A stretch of 14,149 nt of DNA from JBFMFB01 sp040752115 (GCA_040752115.1 JBFMFB010000042.1:1-14149); one strand, 5' to 3'; positions 1-8,284 are shown, numbered from the stretch's first letter. The notes: generated by a model not told the origin, from the letters alone. Program-made: numbers and translations.

Positions 1-201
1 TGGAGCGAGGAGGAATTCCGCGAGAAAACAGCAGGCGGCCCGATCCACCGCATCGGCTTCGAACGCTGGCTGCGCAATCTGGCGGTGGCCCTGGGGAACG
101 CCCCGACATCCCCGGCCGTGGTCGCGGCGCTGGAAGCGCGCCGCGATGACCCTTCCCCGCTGGTGCGGGAGCATGTCGCCTGGGCGCTGGCGTGCCATTA
201 A
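1..201 (+). CDS. queG: Epoxyqueuosine reductase, C-terminal fragment
   Basis: The window opens inside this gene; frame 1 is open for 66 codons to a TAA at 199-201. The visible tail contains an IGFERWLRNLAVALGN stretch followed by DPSPLVREHVAWAL, which matches my memory of the C-terminal HEAT-like region of QueG proteins. QueG is a cytoplasmic, cobalamin-dependent Fe-S enzyme that reduces epoxyqueuosine to queuosine in the wobble position of tRNAs. The cobalamin-binding and ferredoxin-like parts lie upstream of the window, so their integrity cannot be judged. A strong hairpin starts one base after the stop, so the gene is probably the last of its transcript. It converges on the rhodanese gene of the sqr cassette. 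Confidence 0.85.
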   Translation, partial: WSEEEFREKTAGGPIHRIGFERWLRNLAVALGNAPTSPAVVAALEARRDDPSPLVREHVAWALACH

Positions 202-239
202 AAACCCCCGGCCGCGCCGGGGGTTTCGGTCGTTTTTTT
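202..239. terminator. Shared (bidirectional) intrinsic terminator between queG and the rhodanese gene
   Basis: An 11-bp perfect stem (202-212 pairing with 216-226) with a 3-nt CGC loop lies in the 51-bp gap between convergent genes. On the plus strand, T residues close the stem and a run of seven T follows at 233-239. On the minus strand, the stem is flanked by a run of A (200-204 on plus), giving a U-tract for the opposing transcript. The bidirectional role is inferred from the symmetry and the gene layout. Confidence 0.8.
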
Positions 240-252
240 CGATCAACCTCAG

Positions 253-900
253 TCAGGGCTTGACCGTGGTGAGGCCCAGAATCTCCCAATCCTGCATCCC
301 GCCGCGGTACCACAGCAGCTTGGTGGCCGGGTAGCCGATCTTGAGCAGCCCCTTGATGTTGGTCGGCGACTGGCCGCACCACGGGCCATTGCAGAACATC
401 ACCAGAGTCTTGGCGTTGTCAAAATTCCAGAAGCCGTCCTGCTGTCTGGCGCCCAGCTGCTTCTCGAGGATATCCTGCACCGTGAGCGGGTCGGACTTGC
501 CAATGTTCAGCGTGTCCCACGGGATGTTGACCGCGCCCGGAATCGTCCCCTTCTTCACCCAATCCGGCGTGCGGGAATCCACGACGAGGATGGATTTGTC
601 GCCATCGCTCATCTTTTTCAGATATTGCAGCACCTCCAGCTCGCCGATGGTCTTGACACCCGGCGCAAGCTCGGCCGGCTGGATGCAAAACGGCGGGCAT
701 TTGCGCGAGGTTTTGGCGAAATCAGGATTGACGGTGTTCTCCTGATTCTGGTTGCGCATGATGGTCACCTTCTGCCCGTTGTGGATCACCTCCACCGAGG
801 CCAGATCGGCAGTGATGTTCACTTCAAGGGCAAAAGATGCGGCCGGGAGCAACAGGCCGGCCAGCAGTGCGGTTGAAGCAAGCAATTTAGTTGGTGCCAT
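253..900 (-). CDS. Exported (periplasmic) rhodanese-domain protein of the sqr cassette
   Basis: A 215-residue protein. Residues 1-24 form a signal peptide with a long hydrophobic core and likely cleavage after ASFA. Residues ~85-210 are a rhodanese domain: VVDSRTPDW near 107-114, GAVNIPWD at 122-129, and an active-site loop CNGPWCGQS with the presumed persulfide-forming Cys170, followed by WYRGGMQDW at 197-205. A separate CPPFC motif (Cys68, Cys72) sits before the domain. Rhodaneses move sulfane sulfur through a cysteine persulfide; export places this one in the periplasm. The ATG at 898-900 is preceded by a strong AAGGAGG at 6-nt spacing. It is third in line after sqr and the small Lys-rich gene on the same strand, pointing to sulfide or sulfur oxidation. 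The physiological sulfur donor and acceptor are not evident. Confidence 0.85.
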   Translation of the reverse strand: MAPTKLLASTALLAGLLLPAASFALEVNITADLASVEVIHNGQKVTIMRNQNQENTVNPDFAKTSRKCPPFCIQPAELAPGVKTIGELEVLQYLKKMSDGDKSILVVDSRTPDWVKKGTIPGAVNIPWDTLNIGKSDPLTVQDILEKQLGARQQDGFWNFDNAKTLVMFCNGPWCGQSPTNIKGLLKIGYPATKLLWYRGGMQDWEILGLTTVKP

Positions 901-930
901 AATTTTCCTCCTTGTGGTTTACACCAAAAC

Positions 931-943
931 GCGGTTCGACCGC
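931..943 (-). other. Small hairpin in the leader of the rhodanese gene
   Basis: A 5-bp perfect stem (931-935 with 939-943, loop of 3) lies in the 68-nt gap between the Lys-rich small gene and the rhodanese gene. On the minus strand it is followed by GTTTTGG, too weak a U-tract for a convincing terminator. It could be an attenuating or RNA-processing hairpin inside the operon transcript, or chance. Confidence 0.25.
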
Positions 944-968
944 TTGTTCCAGACTTCTCTGCATCAGG

Positions 969-1202
969 CTACTCGTCGCAACCCGGGTCCTTGTCTCCCT
1001 CGCCGCCTTTTTTCGCGCCGTCCTTTTTTTCGCCTTTTTTCTTTCCGGCCTCGTTCTTATCCGCCTTATCCGCTTTCTTTTCGCCGGCAGCTTTTTGGCC
1101 ATCCTGCTGAGCGCCCTGGGGAGCGTTTTCGTCCTGGGCATGACTCAGCGGGGCGATCGCAACGCCGCAAGCCAGAAAAAGCGCGATCCATATTCTCTCC
1201 AT
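969..1202 (-). CDS. Small exported Lys-rich protein with a C-terminal Cys, between sqr and rhodanese
   Basis: A 77-residue protein that I do not recognise as a named family. Residues 1-22 look like a signal peptide (MER, then a hydrophobic stretch, cleavage after SHA). The mature part is low-complexity, Lys/Gly/Asp/Glu/Ala-rich and probably disordered. It ends KDPGCDE, so its only cysteine (Cys75) is third from the C-terminus. The same frame is open for 14 codons further upstream, but the ATG at 1200-1202 is chosen: it has GGAGG about 8 nt before it, and starting there puts the signal peptide at the N-terminus. It lies 105 nt after sqr and 68 nt before the rhodanese gene, all on one strand, so co-transcription is likely. 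Possible roles are a periplasmic sulfur or metal carrier, or a basic tether between partners; both are guesses. Confidence 0.7.
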   Translation of the reverse strand: MERIWIALFLACGVAIAPLSHAQDENAPQGAQQDGQKAAGEKKADKADKNEAGKKKGEKKDGAKKGGEGDKDPGCDE

Positions 1203-1307
1203 CAACCATTCCTCCGCAACGAATTTGAACAGTGTCCGCGACAAACCGCAATATTCTCAAACCGGCAATCCTTGCGGCTTTCGATTCCTGCGGCCTGAAA
1301 ATTGCGG

Positions 1308-2579
1308 CTAATCCTTGATTTTCTTGATTCCCAGTACACCCAGAACATATTTTTCGTATAGCGGCTCGGTGGTACCGTTCTTCATCTTGCGGATGAAATA
1401 CTTTTCAAACGCCACCTTGGCCAAATGCACCCATTTGCCTTCCTTGAACCAGTTCACGTTGCGCGGCGGGATTTGCGGCAGCGCCACGAACGCCGCGCCG
1501 GTATCGCCGAAATCGGCCAGGCAGACAGCGTTCCAAGTCGCTTTGGCAGAGGGTTCCTTGCCGTCCAGCACCGCACGGATATTCTGGGCCGTGGCCTGCA
1601 CCATGGTTTCGATCATGTAGCCGGTCTTGGGTGCCCCGGTCGGCACAACCGTGGCTTCCACCGGCGGAATGGCAACGCACACCCCGACGGCATAAATGTT
1701 GTGGTATTTGGGATTGCGCTGGTAGGGATCGATCAGGATAAAGCCGCGCGGATTGGTCAGCCCCTCGATGCCGAATACCGCATCTACTCCTTTGAACGCG
1801 GGCAGCATCATGCCATATTTGAACGGCAGCTCGTGCTGGCGCTTTTCGTTACCCATGTCGTCGAACTCGGTCACGTGCACCTTGCCGGCTTCAACCTTGG
1901 TAGTCTTGGCGTTGGTGATCCACTTGATGTGGCGATCGCGCATGGCGGCCTCCAGCATTCCCCGCGAATCCCCCACCCCTCCAAGGCCGAGATGGCCGAT
2001 ATAGGGCTCTGCCGTCACGAACGTCATCGGCACCCGGTCTCGAATCTTGCGCCGGCGCAGGTCGGTATCCATGATGAAGGCGAACTCATAGGCCGGGCCA
2101 TAACAGGATGCGCCCTGCACCGCGCCGACCACGATCGGGCCGGGATCCTGCACGAACTTGTTCCAGGCCTCGCCCGCCTTGACCGCATGGTCGACATGGC
2201 ACACCGACTGGGTAAAGCCTTCCGGCCCCAGCCCTTCAACCTCTTCGAAAGCGAGCTTGGGACCGGTGGCGATGATCAGGAAGTCGTAGTCGATCAGGCG
2301 CCAGTCTGCGAGCTCCACCTGGTTTTTTTCCGGGTGCACGCGCTTCGCCGCCACCGGAATGAAATCGATATTCTTGCGCTCAAAATAGAGGGCGGCCGGA
2401 AACTGGATATCTTCCCGCGTGCGCCAATTGACCGCCACCCATGGATTGGACGGCACGAAATGAAAACTGTCGGAATTGGAAATAACCGTGACCCGGTCTT
2501 CCGGACGCAGCCGTTCCTTCATTTCGTAGGCCATCGGCATGCCGCCGATGCCTGCGCCGATGACTACGATATGCGCCAT
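1308..2579 (-). CDS. sqr: Sulfide:quinone oxidoreductase (Acidithiobacillus-like type)
   Basis: A 423-residue FAD-dependent disulfide oxidoreductase that oxidises sulfide to polysulfide/sulfur and passes electrons to membrane quinone. The FAD-binding GAGIGG is at 8-13; FVPSNPWV is at 41-48 and ATGPKLAFE at 104-112. The three cysteines of the SQR mechanism are present: Cys127 (QSVCHVDHA), Cys159 (GASCYGPAYEF) and Cys353 (WNAVCLADFGD), at spacings matching Cys128/160/356 of the A. ferrooxidans enzyme as I remember it. A further Cys301 lies in GVCVAIPP. VPTGAPKTGYMIE (312-324) and the C-terminal KVAFEKYFIRKMK segment also match, the latter as the amphipathic membrane-binding part. Length is normal for the family. 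The ATG follows AAGGGGA at 5-nt spacing. Its own promoter should lie in 2580-2729, downstream of clpA, but no clear -35/-10 pair is visible there. Confidence 0.95.
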   Translation of the reverse strand: MAHIVVIGAGIGGMPMAYEMKERLRPEDRVTVISNSDSFHFVPSNPWVAVNWRTREDIQFPAALYFERKNIDFIPVAAKRVHPEKNQVELADWRLIDYDFLIIATGPKLAFEEVEGLGPEGFTQSVCHVDHAVKAGEAWNKFVQDPGPIVVGAVQGASCYGPAYEFAFIMDTDLRRRKIRDRVPMTFVTAEPYIGHLGLGGVGDSRGMLEAAMRDRHIKWITNAKTTKVEAGKVHVTEFDDMGNEKRQHELPFKYGMMLPAFKGVDAVFGIEGLTNPRGFILIDPYQRNPKYHNIYAVGVCVAIPPVEATVVPTGAPKTGYMIETMVQATAQNIRAVLDGKEPSAKATWNAVCLADFGDTGAAFVALPQIPPRNVNWFKEGKWVHLAKVAFEKYFIRKMKNGTTEPLYEKYVLGVLGIKKIKD

Positions 2580-2729
2580 GATCTTCCCCTTTCGTCAGAA
2601 CGGCCAACCGCCGAATCGGTGCTTCGCTACAGCCCGCACCCTCCTGAGTTCTGCTGCAATGCTCGCGCAAAAAAGTGGGAGAAATTTTGGAAAGCCGCCA
2701 CCCCACGGCAGCGGTTCGAAACCCGGTCT

Positions 2730-4994
2730 TTACGAGACTTTTTCCGTCTCTTTTTCAAACTCCAGCCGGATATTATTTTGGTCGTCAATATCCACGATCA
2801 CCTCGCCGCCGTTTGCCAACCTGCCGAACAGCAGCTCATCCGCCAAAGCACGCCGGATCATATCCTGGATCAGTCTGGCCATCGGCCTGGCGCCCATTTG
2901 CGGATCGAAACCCTGCTTGGCCAGATACCCCTTCAAGGCGTCGGTGAAAGTGGCTTCGACTTTCTTCTCGTGCAACTGCTCTTCCAGCTGCATCAGGAAT
3001 TTGTCTACCACCCGCAAAATCACATCTTCATTAAGCGGCGCGAAGGAAATGATGGCATCCAACCGATTACGGAATTCAGGGGTGAAGAGGCGCTTGATTT
3101 CCGCCATTTCATCGCCGGTCTTGCGGTCGAGCGTAAAACCGATGCCGCCTTTGCTCAGCGATTCGCTTCCCGCATTGGTGGTCATGATGATGATGACATT
3201 GCGAAAATCCGCCTTGCGGCCGTTGTTGTCGGTCAGCGTGCCGTGATCCATCACCTGCAGCAGGATGTTGAAAATATCGGGGTGCGCCTTCTCGATCTCA
3301 TCCAGCAACAATACCGCATAAGGCTGCTTGGTAATCGCCTCGGTCAGCAACCCCCCCTGGTCGAAACCGACATAGCCGGGGGGCGCGCCGATGAGGCGAG
3401 ACACTGCGTGCCGCTCCATGTACTCGGACATGTCGAAGCGGATCAGCTGGATGCCCATTGTATAGGCCAACTGCCGGGCCACTTCGGTCTTGCCGACGCC
3501 GGTGGGTCCGGAAAACAGGAACGAGCCGATCGGTTTGCTCGGATTGCCCAAGCCGCTGCGCGACATCTTGATCGCTGCCGCCAGCGCTTCGATAGCCTTG
3601 TCCTGTCCAAACACCACCGATTTCAGATCGCGCTCCAATGTTTTCAGGGCGGAGCGATCGTCGCTCGTAACGTTTTTCGACGGGATTCGGGCGATCTTGG
3701 CGATGATCTCCTCGATCTCCCGGGTGGTGATGGTTTTCTTCTGCCTGGATTTGGGCAGCACGCGCTGCGCGGCGCCAGCCTCGTCGATCACGTCGATCGC
3801 CTTGTCCGGGAGATGCCGGTCATTGATGTAACGCGCAGAGAGTTCCGCCGCCGTTGTCAGTGCGGCAGTTGTGTATTTGACGTGGTGATGCGCCTCGAAG
3901 CGGGATTTCAGGCCGCGCAGAATCTCCACGGTTTCAGCCACCGAAGGCTCCGGCACATCAATCTTCTGGAATCGGCGCGACAGGGCATGGTCTTTCTCGA
4001 AAATACCGCGGTATTCCTGATAGGTAGTCGCACCTATGCACCTCAGTTGGCCGGAACTCAGCGCCGGCTTGAGCAGGTTTGAAGCATCGAGTGTCCCGCC
4101 GGAAGCGGCGCCTGCCCCGATCATGGTATGAATTTCGTCGATGAAGAGAATCGCATTCGCGTTCTCCGTCAACTGTTTCAGTATGGCTTTCAGGCGCTGC
4201 TCAAAATCGCCGCGATATTTGGTGCCCGCGAGAAGCGCGCCCATATCAAGCGCATAAACCGTGCTGCGGGCCAGTATTTCCGGCACCTCGCCTTCGACAA
4301 TGCGCCTCGCCAAACCTTCCGCAATTGCGGTCTTGCCCACGCCAGCTTCCCCAACCAGCAGGGGATTGTTCTTGCGGCGACGGCACAGGGTCTGGATCAC
4401 CCGCTCCAGTTCCACATCGCGGCCGATGAGGGGATCGATCTTGCCTGCCAGTGCCTGCGCATTCAGATTCGATGTGTAATTCTCAAGCGCGGAAGCGTTT
4501 TTTTCCTCATGCTCCCCCTCTTGCTCGTTGTCGTGACGCGGCGCGCTGCTGCCGCCATCCGGCACCTTGCTGATACCGTGTGCGATGTAGTTGACTACAT
4601 CGAGGCGCGCCACTCCCTGCTGCTGGAGGAAATACACCGCATGCGAATCCTTTTCCCCAAAAATGGCGACCAGCACGTTGGCGCCAGTCACCTCCTTCTT
4701 GCCGGACGATTGCACATGCAGGATTGCGCGCTGGATGACGCGCTGAAAGCCCAGCGTTGGCTGCGTGTCCACTTCTTCGTTTCCGGCTACCGTCGGCGTA
4801 TGCTCGGCCAGGAAGTCGGTCAACACCTTGCGCAGTTCCTCGATGTTGACCGCGCAGGCTCGCAGCACCTGCACTGCAGAAGGGTTATCCAGCATGGCGA
4901 GCAGCAGGTGTTCCACGGAAATGAATTCGTGGCGCTTCTGCCGCGCCTCGATAAATGCCATATGTAAAGTTACTTCAAGTTCCTGCGCAATCAT
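2730..4994 (-). CDS. clpA: ATP-dependent Clp protease ATP-binding subunit ClpA
   Basis: A 754-residue AAA+ unfoldase that feeds substrates into ClpP; length is that of typical ClpA. Residues 1-145 are the Clp N-domain, where ClpS docks. A charged linker (~150-168) leads to AAA module 1, with Walker A GEAGVGKT at 215-222 and Walker B ILFIDE at 282-287. AAA module 2 has Walker A GPTGVGKT at 496-503, Walker B VLLLDE at 561-566 and the D2 C-terminal subdomain after ~650. The ClpP-binding loop is IGF (618-620), a variant of the IGL of E. coli. There is no ClpB-type coiled-coil middle domain, which separates it from ClpB/ClpC. The start is one nucleotide after the clpS stop, with GGAGGA inside the end of clpS, so translation is probably coupled. 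clpP is not in the window. Confidence 0.97.
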   Translation of the reverse strand: MIAQELEVTLHMAFIEARQKRHEFISVEHLLLAMLDNPSAVQVLRACAVNIEELRKVLTDFLAEHTPTVAGNEEVDTQPTLGFQRVIQRAILHVQSSGKKEVTGANVLVAIFGEKDSHAVYFLQQQGVARLDVVNYIAHGISKVPDGGSSAPRHDNEQEGEHEEKNASALENYTSNLNAQALAGKIDPLIGRDVELERVIQTLCRRRKNNPLLVGEAGVGKTAIAEGLARRIVEGEVPEILARSTVYALDMGALLAGTKYRGDFEQRLKAILKQLTENANAILFIDEIHTMIGAGAASGGTLDASNLLKPALSSGQLRCIGATTYQEYRGIFEKDHALSRRFQKIDVPEPSVAETVEILRGLKSRFEAHHHVKYTTAALTTAAELSARYINDRHLPDKAIDVIDEAGAAQRVLPKSRQKKTITTREIEEIIAKIARIPSKNVTSDDRSALKTLERDLKSVVFGQDKAIEALAAAIKMSRSGLGNPSKPIGSFLFSGPTGVGKTEVARQLAYTMGIQLIRFDMSEYMERHAVSRLIGAPPGYVGFDQGGLLTEAITKQPYAVLLLDEIEKAHPDIFNILLQVMDHGTLTDNNGRKADFRNVIIIMTTNAGSESLSKGGIGFTLDRKTGDEMAEIKRLFTPEFRNRLDAIISFAPLNEDVILRVVDKFLMQLEEQLHEKKVEATFTDALKGYLAKQGFDPQMGARPMARLIQDMIRRALADELLFGRLANGGEVIVDIDDQNNIRLEFEKETEKVS

Positions 4995-4995
4995 T

Positions 4996-5304
4996 TCACG
5001 TTTCCTCCATCACGCATTGCAGCGGATGTTGATGTTGCCTGGCAAACGCCACCACCTGCTCGACCTTGGTTGCCGCGATGTCTTTTGGGTAGACGCCGCA
5101 AACCCCCATCCCTTCTCTATGTACTTGGAGCATGATTTGCGTTGCCTGTTCACGGTTTTTGGAAAAAAACCGCTGCACTACAATCACCACAAAATCCATG
5201 GGCGTAAAATCATCGTTGAGCAGAACCACCTTGAACAAAGGCGGCGGTTTCAGCCTGCTCTCGCGAGATTTTATGACAGCGCTTTCCTGATGCTTGACAG
5301 CCAT
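4996..5304 (-). CDS. clpS: ATP-dependent Clp protease adaptor ClpS
   Basis: A 102-residue cytoplasmic adaptor that recognises N-degrons (N-terminal Leu, Phe, Tyr, Trp) and delivers them to ClpA. The core begins near residue 20 after a short flexible N-terminus. The binding-pocket signature LLNDDFTPMDFV gives Asn30, Asp31 and Asp32, and the pocket histidine is His62 in LQVHREGMGVCGVY. Both match the Asn34/Asp35/Asp36/His66 set of E. coli ClpS. The ATG at 5302-5304 is the natural family start; the upstream AAGG is modest. clpS and clpA form an operon with a 1-nt gap, the usual arrangement, and the pair diverges from the cold-shock gene. Confidence 0.96.
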   Translation of the reverse strand: MAVKHQESAVIKSRESRLKPPPLFKVVLLNDDFTPMDFVVIVVQRFFSKNREQATQIMLQVHREGMGVCGVYPKDIAATKVEQVVAFARQHQHPLQCVMEET

Positions 5305-5329
5305 GCCGTACCTTATTGCTTATGGAACT

Positions 5330-5357
5330 ATTGTGCCGTTACCGGCGAATTTTTCAA
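5330..5357 (-). promoter_or_regulatory. Candidate sigma-70 promoter of clpS-clpA
   Basis: Read on the minus strand, TTGAAA (5352-5357) and CACAAT (5330-5335) are separated by 16 bp. This would start transcription about 20 nt before the clpS ATG. The assignment comes from motif reading alone. Confidence 0.4.
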
Positions 5358-5394
5358 GCCCCGGACGAACAAATCGGCTTATGCGTGAAAAAGC

Positions 5395-5423
5395 TTGACT
5401 TATCGGTTTATTGGACGTAAAAA
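5395..5423 (+). promoter_or_regulatory. Candidate promoter of the cold-shock gene, with a long leader
   Basis: TTGACT (5395-5400) and TAAAAA (5418-5423) are spaced by 17 bp. Transcription from here would give a leader of roughly 100 nt before the ATG at 5534. Long leaders are typical of cspA-family mRNAs, where they control stability and translation by temperature. The leader has GTTTGG/CCAAAC segments (about 5434-5439 and 5486-5491) that are complementary and could pair. Confidence 0.5.
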
Positions 5424-5533
5424 GGCGTTAATGTTTGGTTCAAGTTTTCTGCAGTACCGGGTTTGCCGTTTGCGGTCTTGAAATCCAAACATTTTGTGGG
5501 GTTTGGCCCGTAATTTTTTAGAAGGAAGCAACA

Positions 5534-5737
5534 ATGGCAACTGGTACAGTGAAATGGTTCAACGACTCCAAAGGCTTTGGATTTATTACCCCGGATGATG
5601 GCAGCGACGATCTGTTTGCGCACTTTTCCGCAATTCAGATGAACGGGTTCAAAACCCTGAAAGAAGGCCAGAAAGTGTCTTTCGAAGTCACTCAAGGCCC
5701 GAAAGGCAAGCAAGCCTCGAATATCCAAGCAGCCTAA
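5534..5737 (+). CDS. Cold-shock protein, CspA family
   Basis: A 67-residue single cold-shock domain that binds single-stranded RNA or DNA, acting as RNA chaperone or transcription antiterminator. RNP1 is KGFGFI (13-18). RNP2 is LFAHF (27-31), slightly changed from the usual VFVHF. The N-terminal VKWFN and the FSAIQMNGFKTL segment resemble E. coli CspE/CspC more than CspD. The paralogue (cspA, C, D or E) cannot be fixed from sequence alone, so no symbol is given. Its place beside clpS is where Pseudomonas carries cspD. GAAGGA (5521-5526) precedes the ATG at suitable spacing. A strong terminator follows within 32 nt, so it is monocistronic. Confidence 0.95.
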   Translation: MATGTVKWFNDSKGFGFITPDDGSDDLFAHFSAIQMNGFKTLKEGQKVSFEVTQGPKGKQASNIQAA

Positions 5738-5768
5738 AGACTCTTAGAACCAAAAACTCCAAGAGTCG

Positions 5769-5810
5769 AAAACGCCCGCGCGAAGATTTCTTCCGCGGGC
5801 GTTTTGCTTT
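5769..5810. terminator. Strong bidirectional terminator between csp and icd
   Basis: A 12-bp outer stem (5769-5780 with 5794-5805) is extended, past a single bulged C at 5781, by a 5-bp inner stem (5782-5786 with 5789-5793) closing on a 2-nt loop. The stem starts with AAAA and ends with TTTT, so both transcripts get a U-tract. It lies between convergent csp and icd and can serve both. Confidence 0.88.
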
Positions 5811-5836
5811 TCCGGGCCACTGCGAGGCCGAAGGGA

Positions 5837-7075
<1,239 letters not shown>

Positions 7076-7103
7076 TTTGACTCCAAAAATTTTCGAAATT
7101 CTG

Positions 7104-7109
7104 TACAAT
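7104..7109 (+). promoter_or_regulatory. Candidate -10 element of rluE
   Basis: TACAAT lies in the 58-bp gap between the divergent icd and rluE starts and would give a leader of about 18 nt for rluE. A TTGACT at 7077-7082 is 21 bp upstream, too far for a standard -35, so only the -10 is called. Confidence 0.35.
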
Positions 7110-7133
7110 TCAAGCCGCCCGAAAACCGCTACC

Positions 7134-7673
7134 ATGAGCCGCCTGATACTGTTCAACAAGCCTTACGGCGTAATCTGCCAATTCAGCGGCGACGGCATGC
7201 ATCCCACCCTGAAAGAATATATTCCGGTCCCCGGCGTATACCCTGCAGGAAGGCTGGATACGGACAGCGAGGGGCTGCTTATTCTAACTGATGACGGCAA
7301 ATTGCAACACCGCATCAGCCATCCCCTGCACAAGCTGCCGAAAACCTATTGGGTGCAGGTAGAAGGAATTCCGACACCCGACGCACTGCAGCAATTGACG
7401 CGAGGCATTGACCTCGGCGACTTCGTGAGCCGGCCCGCGCAAGCGAAAATCATCGCCGAGCCCTCCGCCTTGTGGCCGCGCACTCCGCCAATCCGCTTCC
7501 GCAAGAATATTCCCACCACATGGCTGGAACTCACCATCCGGGAGGGAAAAAACCGCCAAGTACGGCGGATGACCGCCAAAATCGGCTTCCCTACCCTGCG
7601 CCTGATCCGCTATAAAATCGGCGAATGGACGCTGGCCGGCCTGCAGCCCGGCGAGTGGCGCGAATTAAGCTGA
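7134..7673 (+). CDS. rluE: 23S rRNA pseudouridine(2457) synthase RluE
   Basis: A 179-residue member of the RsuA/RluB/E/F pseudouridine synthase family. LILFNKPYGVICQF opens the catalytic domain and GRLDTDSEGLL carries the catalytic Asp42. KTYWVQVEGIP, PPIRFRKNIPTTWLEL and EGKNRQVRRMTAKIGFPTLRLIR are family blocks in the order seen in E. coli RluE. It lacks the N-terminal S4 domain, as RluE does, which separates it from RsuA/RluB/RluF. The ATG at 7134 is chosen because it begins the domain; the 37 upstream codons in frame overlap the icd start region. No good Shine-Dalgarno site is visible. The icd/rluE divergent pair and the nudJ-mnmA genes that follow further on recall the E. coli order. Confidence 0.92.
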   Translation: MSRLILFNKPYGVICQFSGDGMHPTLKEYIPVPGVYPAGRLDTDSEGLLILTDDGKLQHRISHPLHKLPKTYWVQVEGIPTPDALQQLTRGIDLGDFVSRPAQAKIIAEPSALWPRTPPIRFRKNIPTTWLELTIREGKNRQVRRMTAKIGFPTLRLIRYKIGEWTLAGLQPGEWRELS

Positions 7674-7860
7674 AATTGCGTCTCACGGCCGCCATCCACT
7701 AGAGTGGTAAACCGTAGCGAGCACCGCCAAGACGCGAAGAAAAGATAATGGCGATAAACCGGAGCTTACACAGCGTGAATGAAGAGTCGGAGCCGCTTTT
7801 CGACAAAGCAATCGGCAAGCGCAGCAGCTTTCCGACACCCTGTAAAAAAGATTTGATCGC

Positions 7861-7893
7861 GTGTCAACTGGATGAAAACTCCGCGCGTTAATG
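7861..7893 (+). promoter_or_regulatory. Promoter-like region of the first Ala/Lys-rich gene, shared with its paralogue
   Basis: The block GTGTCAAC (7861-7868), then TCC (7880-7882) and GCGTTA (7885-7890), recurs with nearly the same spacing upstream of the second small gene (8285-8317). There it continues into a perfect TATAAT; here the same place reads GTTAATG, as if two bases were missing. The start of the block is 90 nt before the ATG here and 94 nt in the paralogue. The rest of 7674-7860 shows no gene or clear signal that I can see. Confidence 0.4.
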
Positions 7894-7950
7894 GACGGGA
7901 CACATCTTTTCGTGTCTTTCATTATTAACGTTAAATTGAAAGGAACCACC

Positions 7951-8163
7951 ATGAGCAAACTGCTCTCCGCCCTGATCGCTGCTGCCTTCGCCGCCGTGAC
8001 CTTCTCCGCTGCTGCCGCTGACGCTGCCGCTCCTGCTGCTGCTCCTGCCGCCGCCGAAGCTCCCAAGGCTGAAGCTGCCAAGCCGGCAAAGAAAGCCAAA
8101 AAAGCCAAGAAAGCTAAAAAAGCCAAGAAAGCTGAAGAAGCTGCTGCACCCGCTGCCAAGTAA
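7951..8163 (+). CDS. Small exported Ala/Lys-rich protein (paralogue 1)
   Basis: A 70-residue protein. Residues 1-23 are a signal peptide (MSKLLSALIAAAFAAV core, cleavage near AAA-DA). The mature part is an Ala/Pro stretch followed by about five KKA units and an Ala-rich end; it has no Cys and no fold can be predicted. The frame is open 20 codons further upstream, but the ATG at 7951 follows AAAGGA and starts the signal peptide shared with the gene at 8379. Composition recalls exported acid-shock proteins such as enterobacterial Asr, but this is resemblance of composition, not demonstrated homology. It has its own promoter-like region and terminator. The KKA units alternate AAA/AAG and GCC/GCT codons. 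Role unknown. Confidence 0.75.
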   Translation: MSKLLSALIAAAFAAVTFSAAAADAAAPAAAPAAAEAPKAEAAKPAKKAKKAKKAKKAKKAEEAAAPAAK

Positions 8164-8187
8164 TTCTGGCATCGCGCTGCAATAATC

Positions 8188-8214
8188 AAGGCAGGACGGT
8201 TCCTGCCTTTTTTA
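8188..8214 (+). terminator. Intrinsic terminator of the first Ala/Lys-rich gene
   Basis: A 9-bp perfect stem (AAGGCAGGA at 8188-8196 with TCCTGCCTT at 8201-8209) with a 4-nt loop is followed by T residues to 8213. It begins 24 nt after the stop codon. Confidence 0.88.
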
Positions 8215-8284
8215 TTGCCCCCAAACCGGCCCTTCCTCTTTCTCGCGGGGCCGAAGCCTCCAAAGGCATAAAAGAATTGTTACA

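Noticed and set aside
887..1141. Minus-strand Arg/Lys-rich frame overlapping the small Lys-rich gene
   Set aside because: It is out of frame with the version that has a signal peptide and a strong ribosome binding site, and it runs through the rhodanese start.
1425..4082. Open frame of 885 codons on the plus strand opposite sqr and clpA
   Set aside because: It is antisense to two well-recognised genes, crosses their intergenic gap and shows no domain; long antisense frames are common in high-GC DNA.
7715..7745. Segment with ACCGCCAAGACGCGAAG, similar to dispersed repeats I recall from other proteobacterial genomes
   Set aside because: Only one short copy, with no inverted partner in the window; too little to call a repeat.
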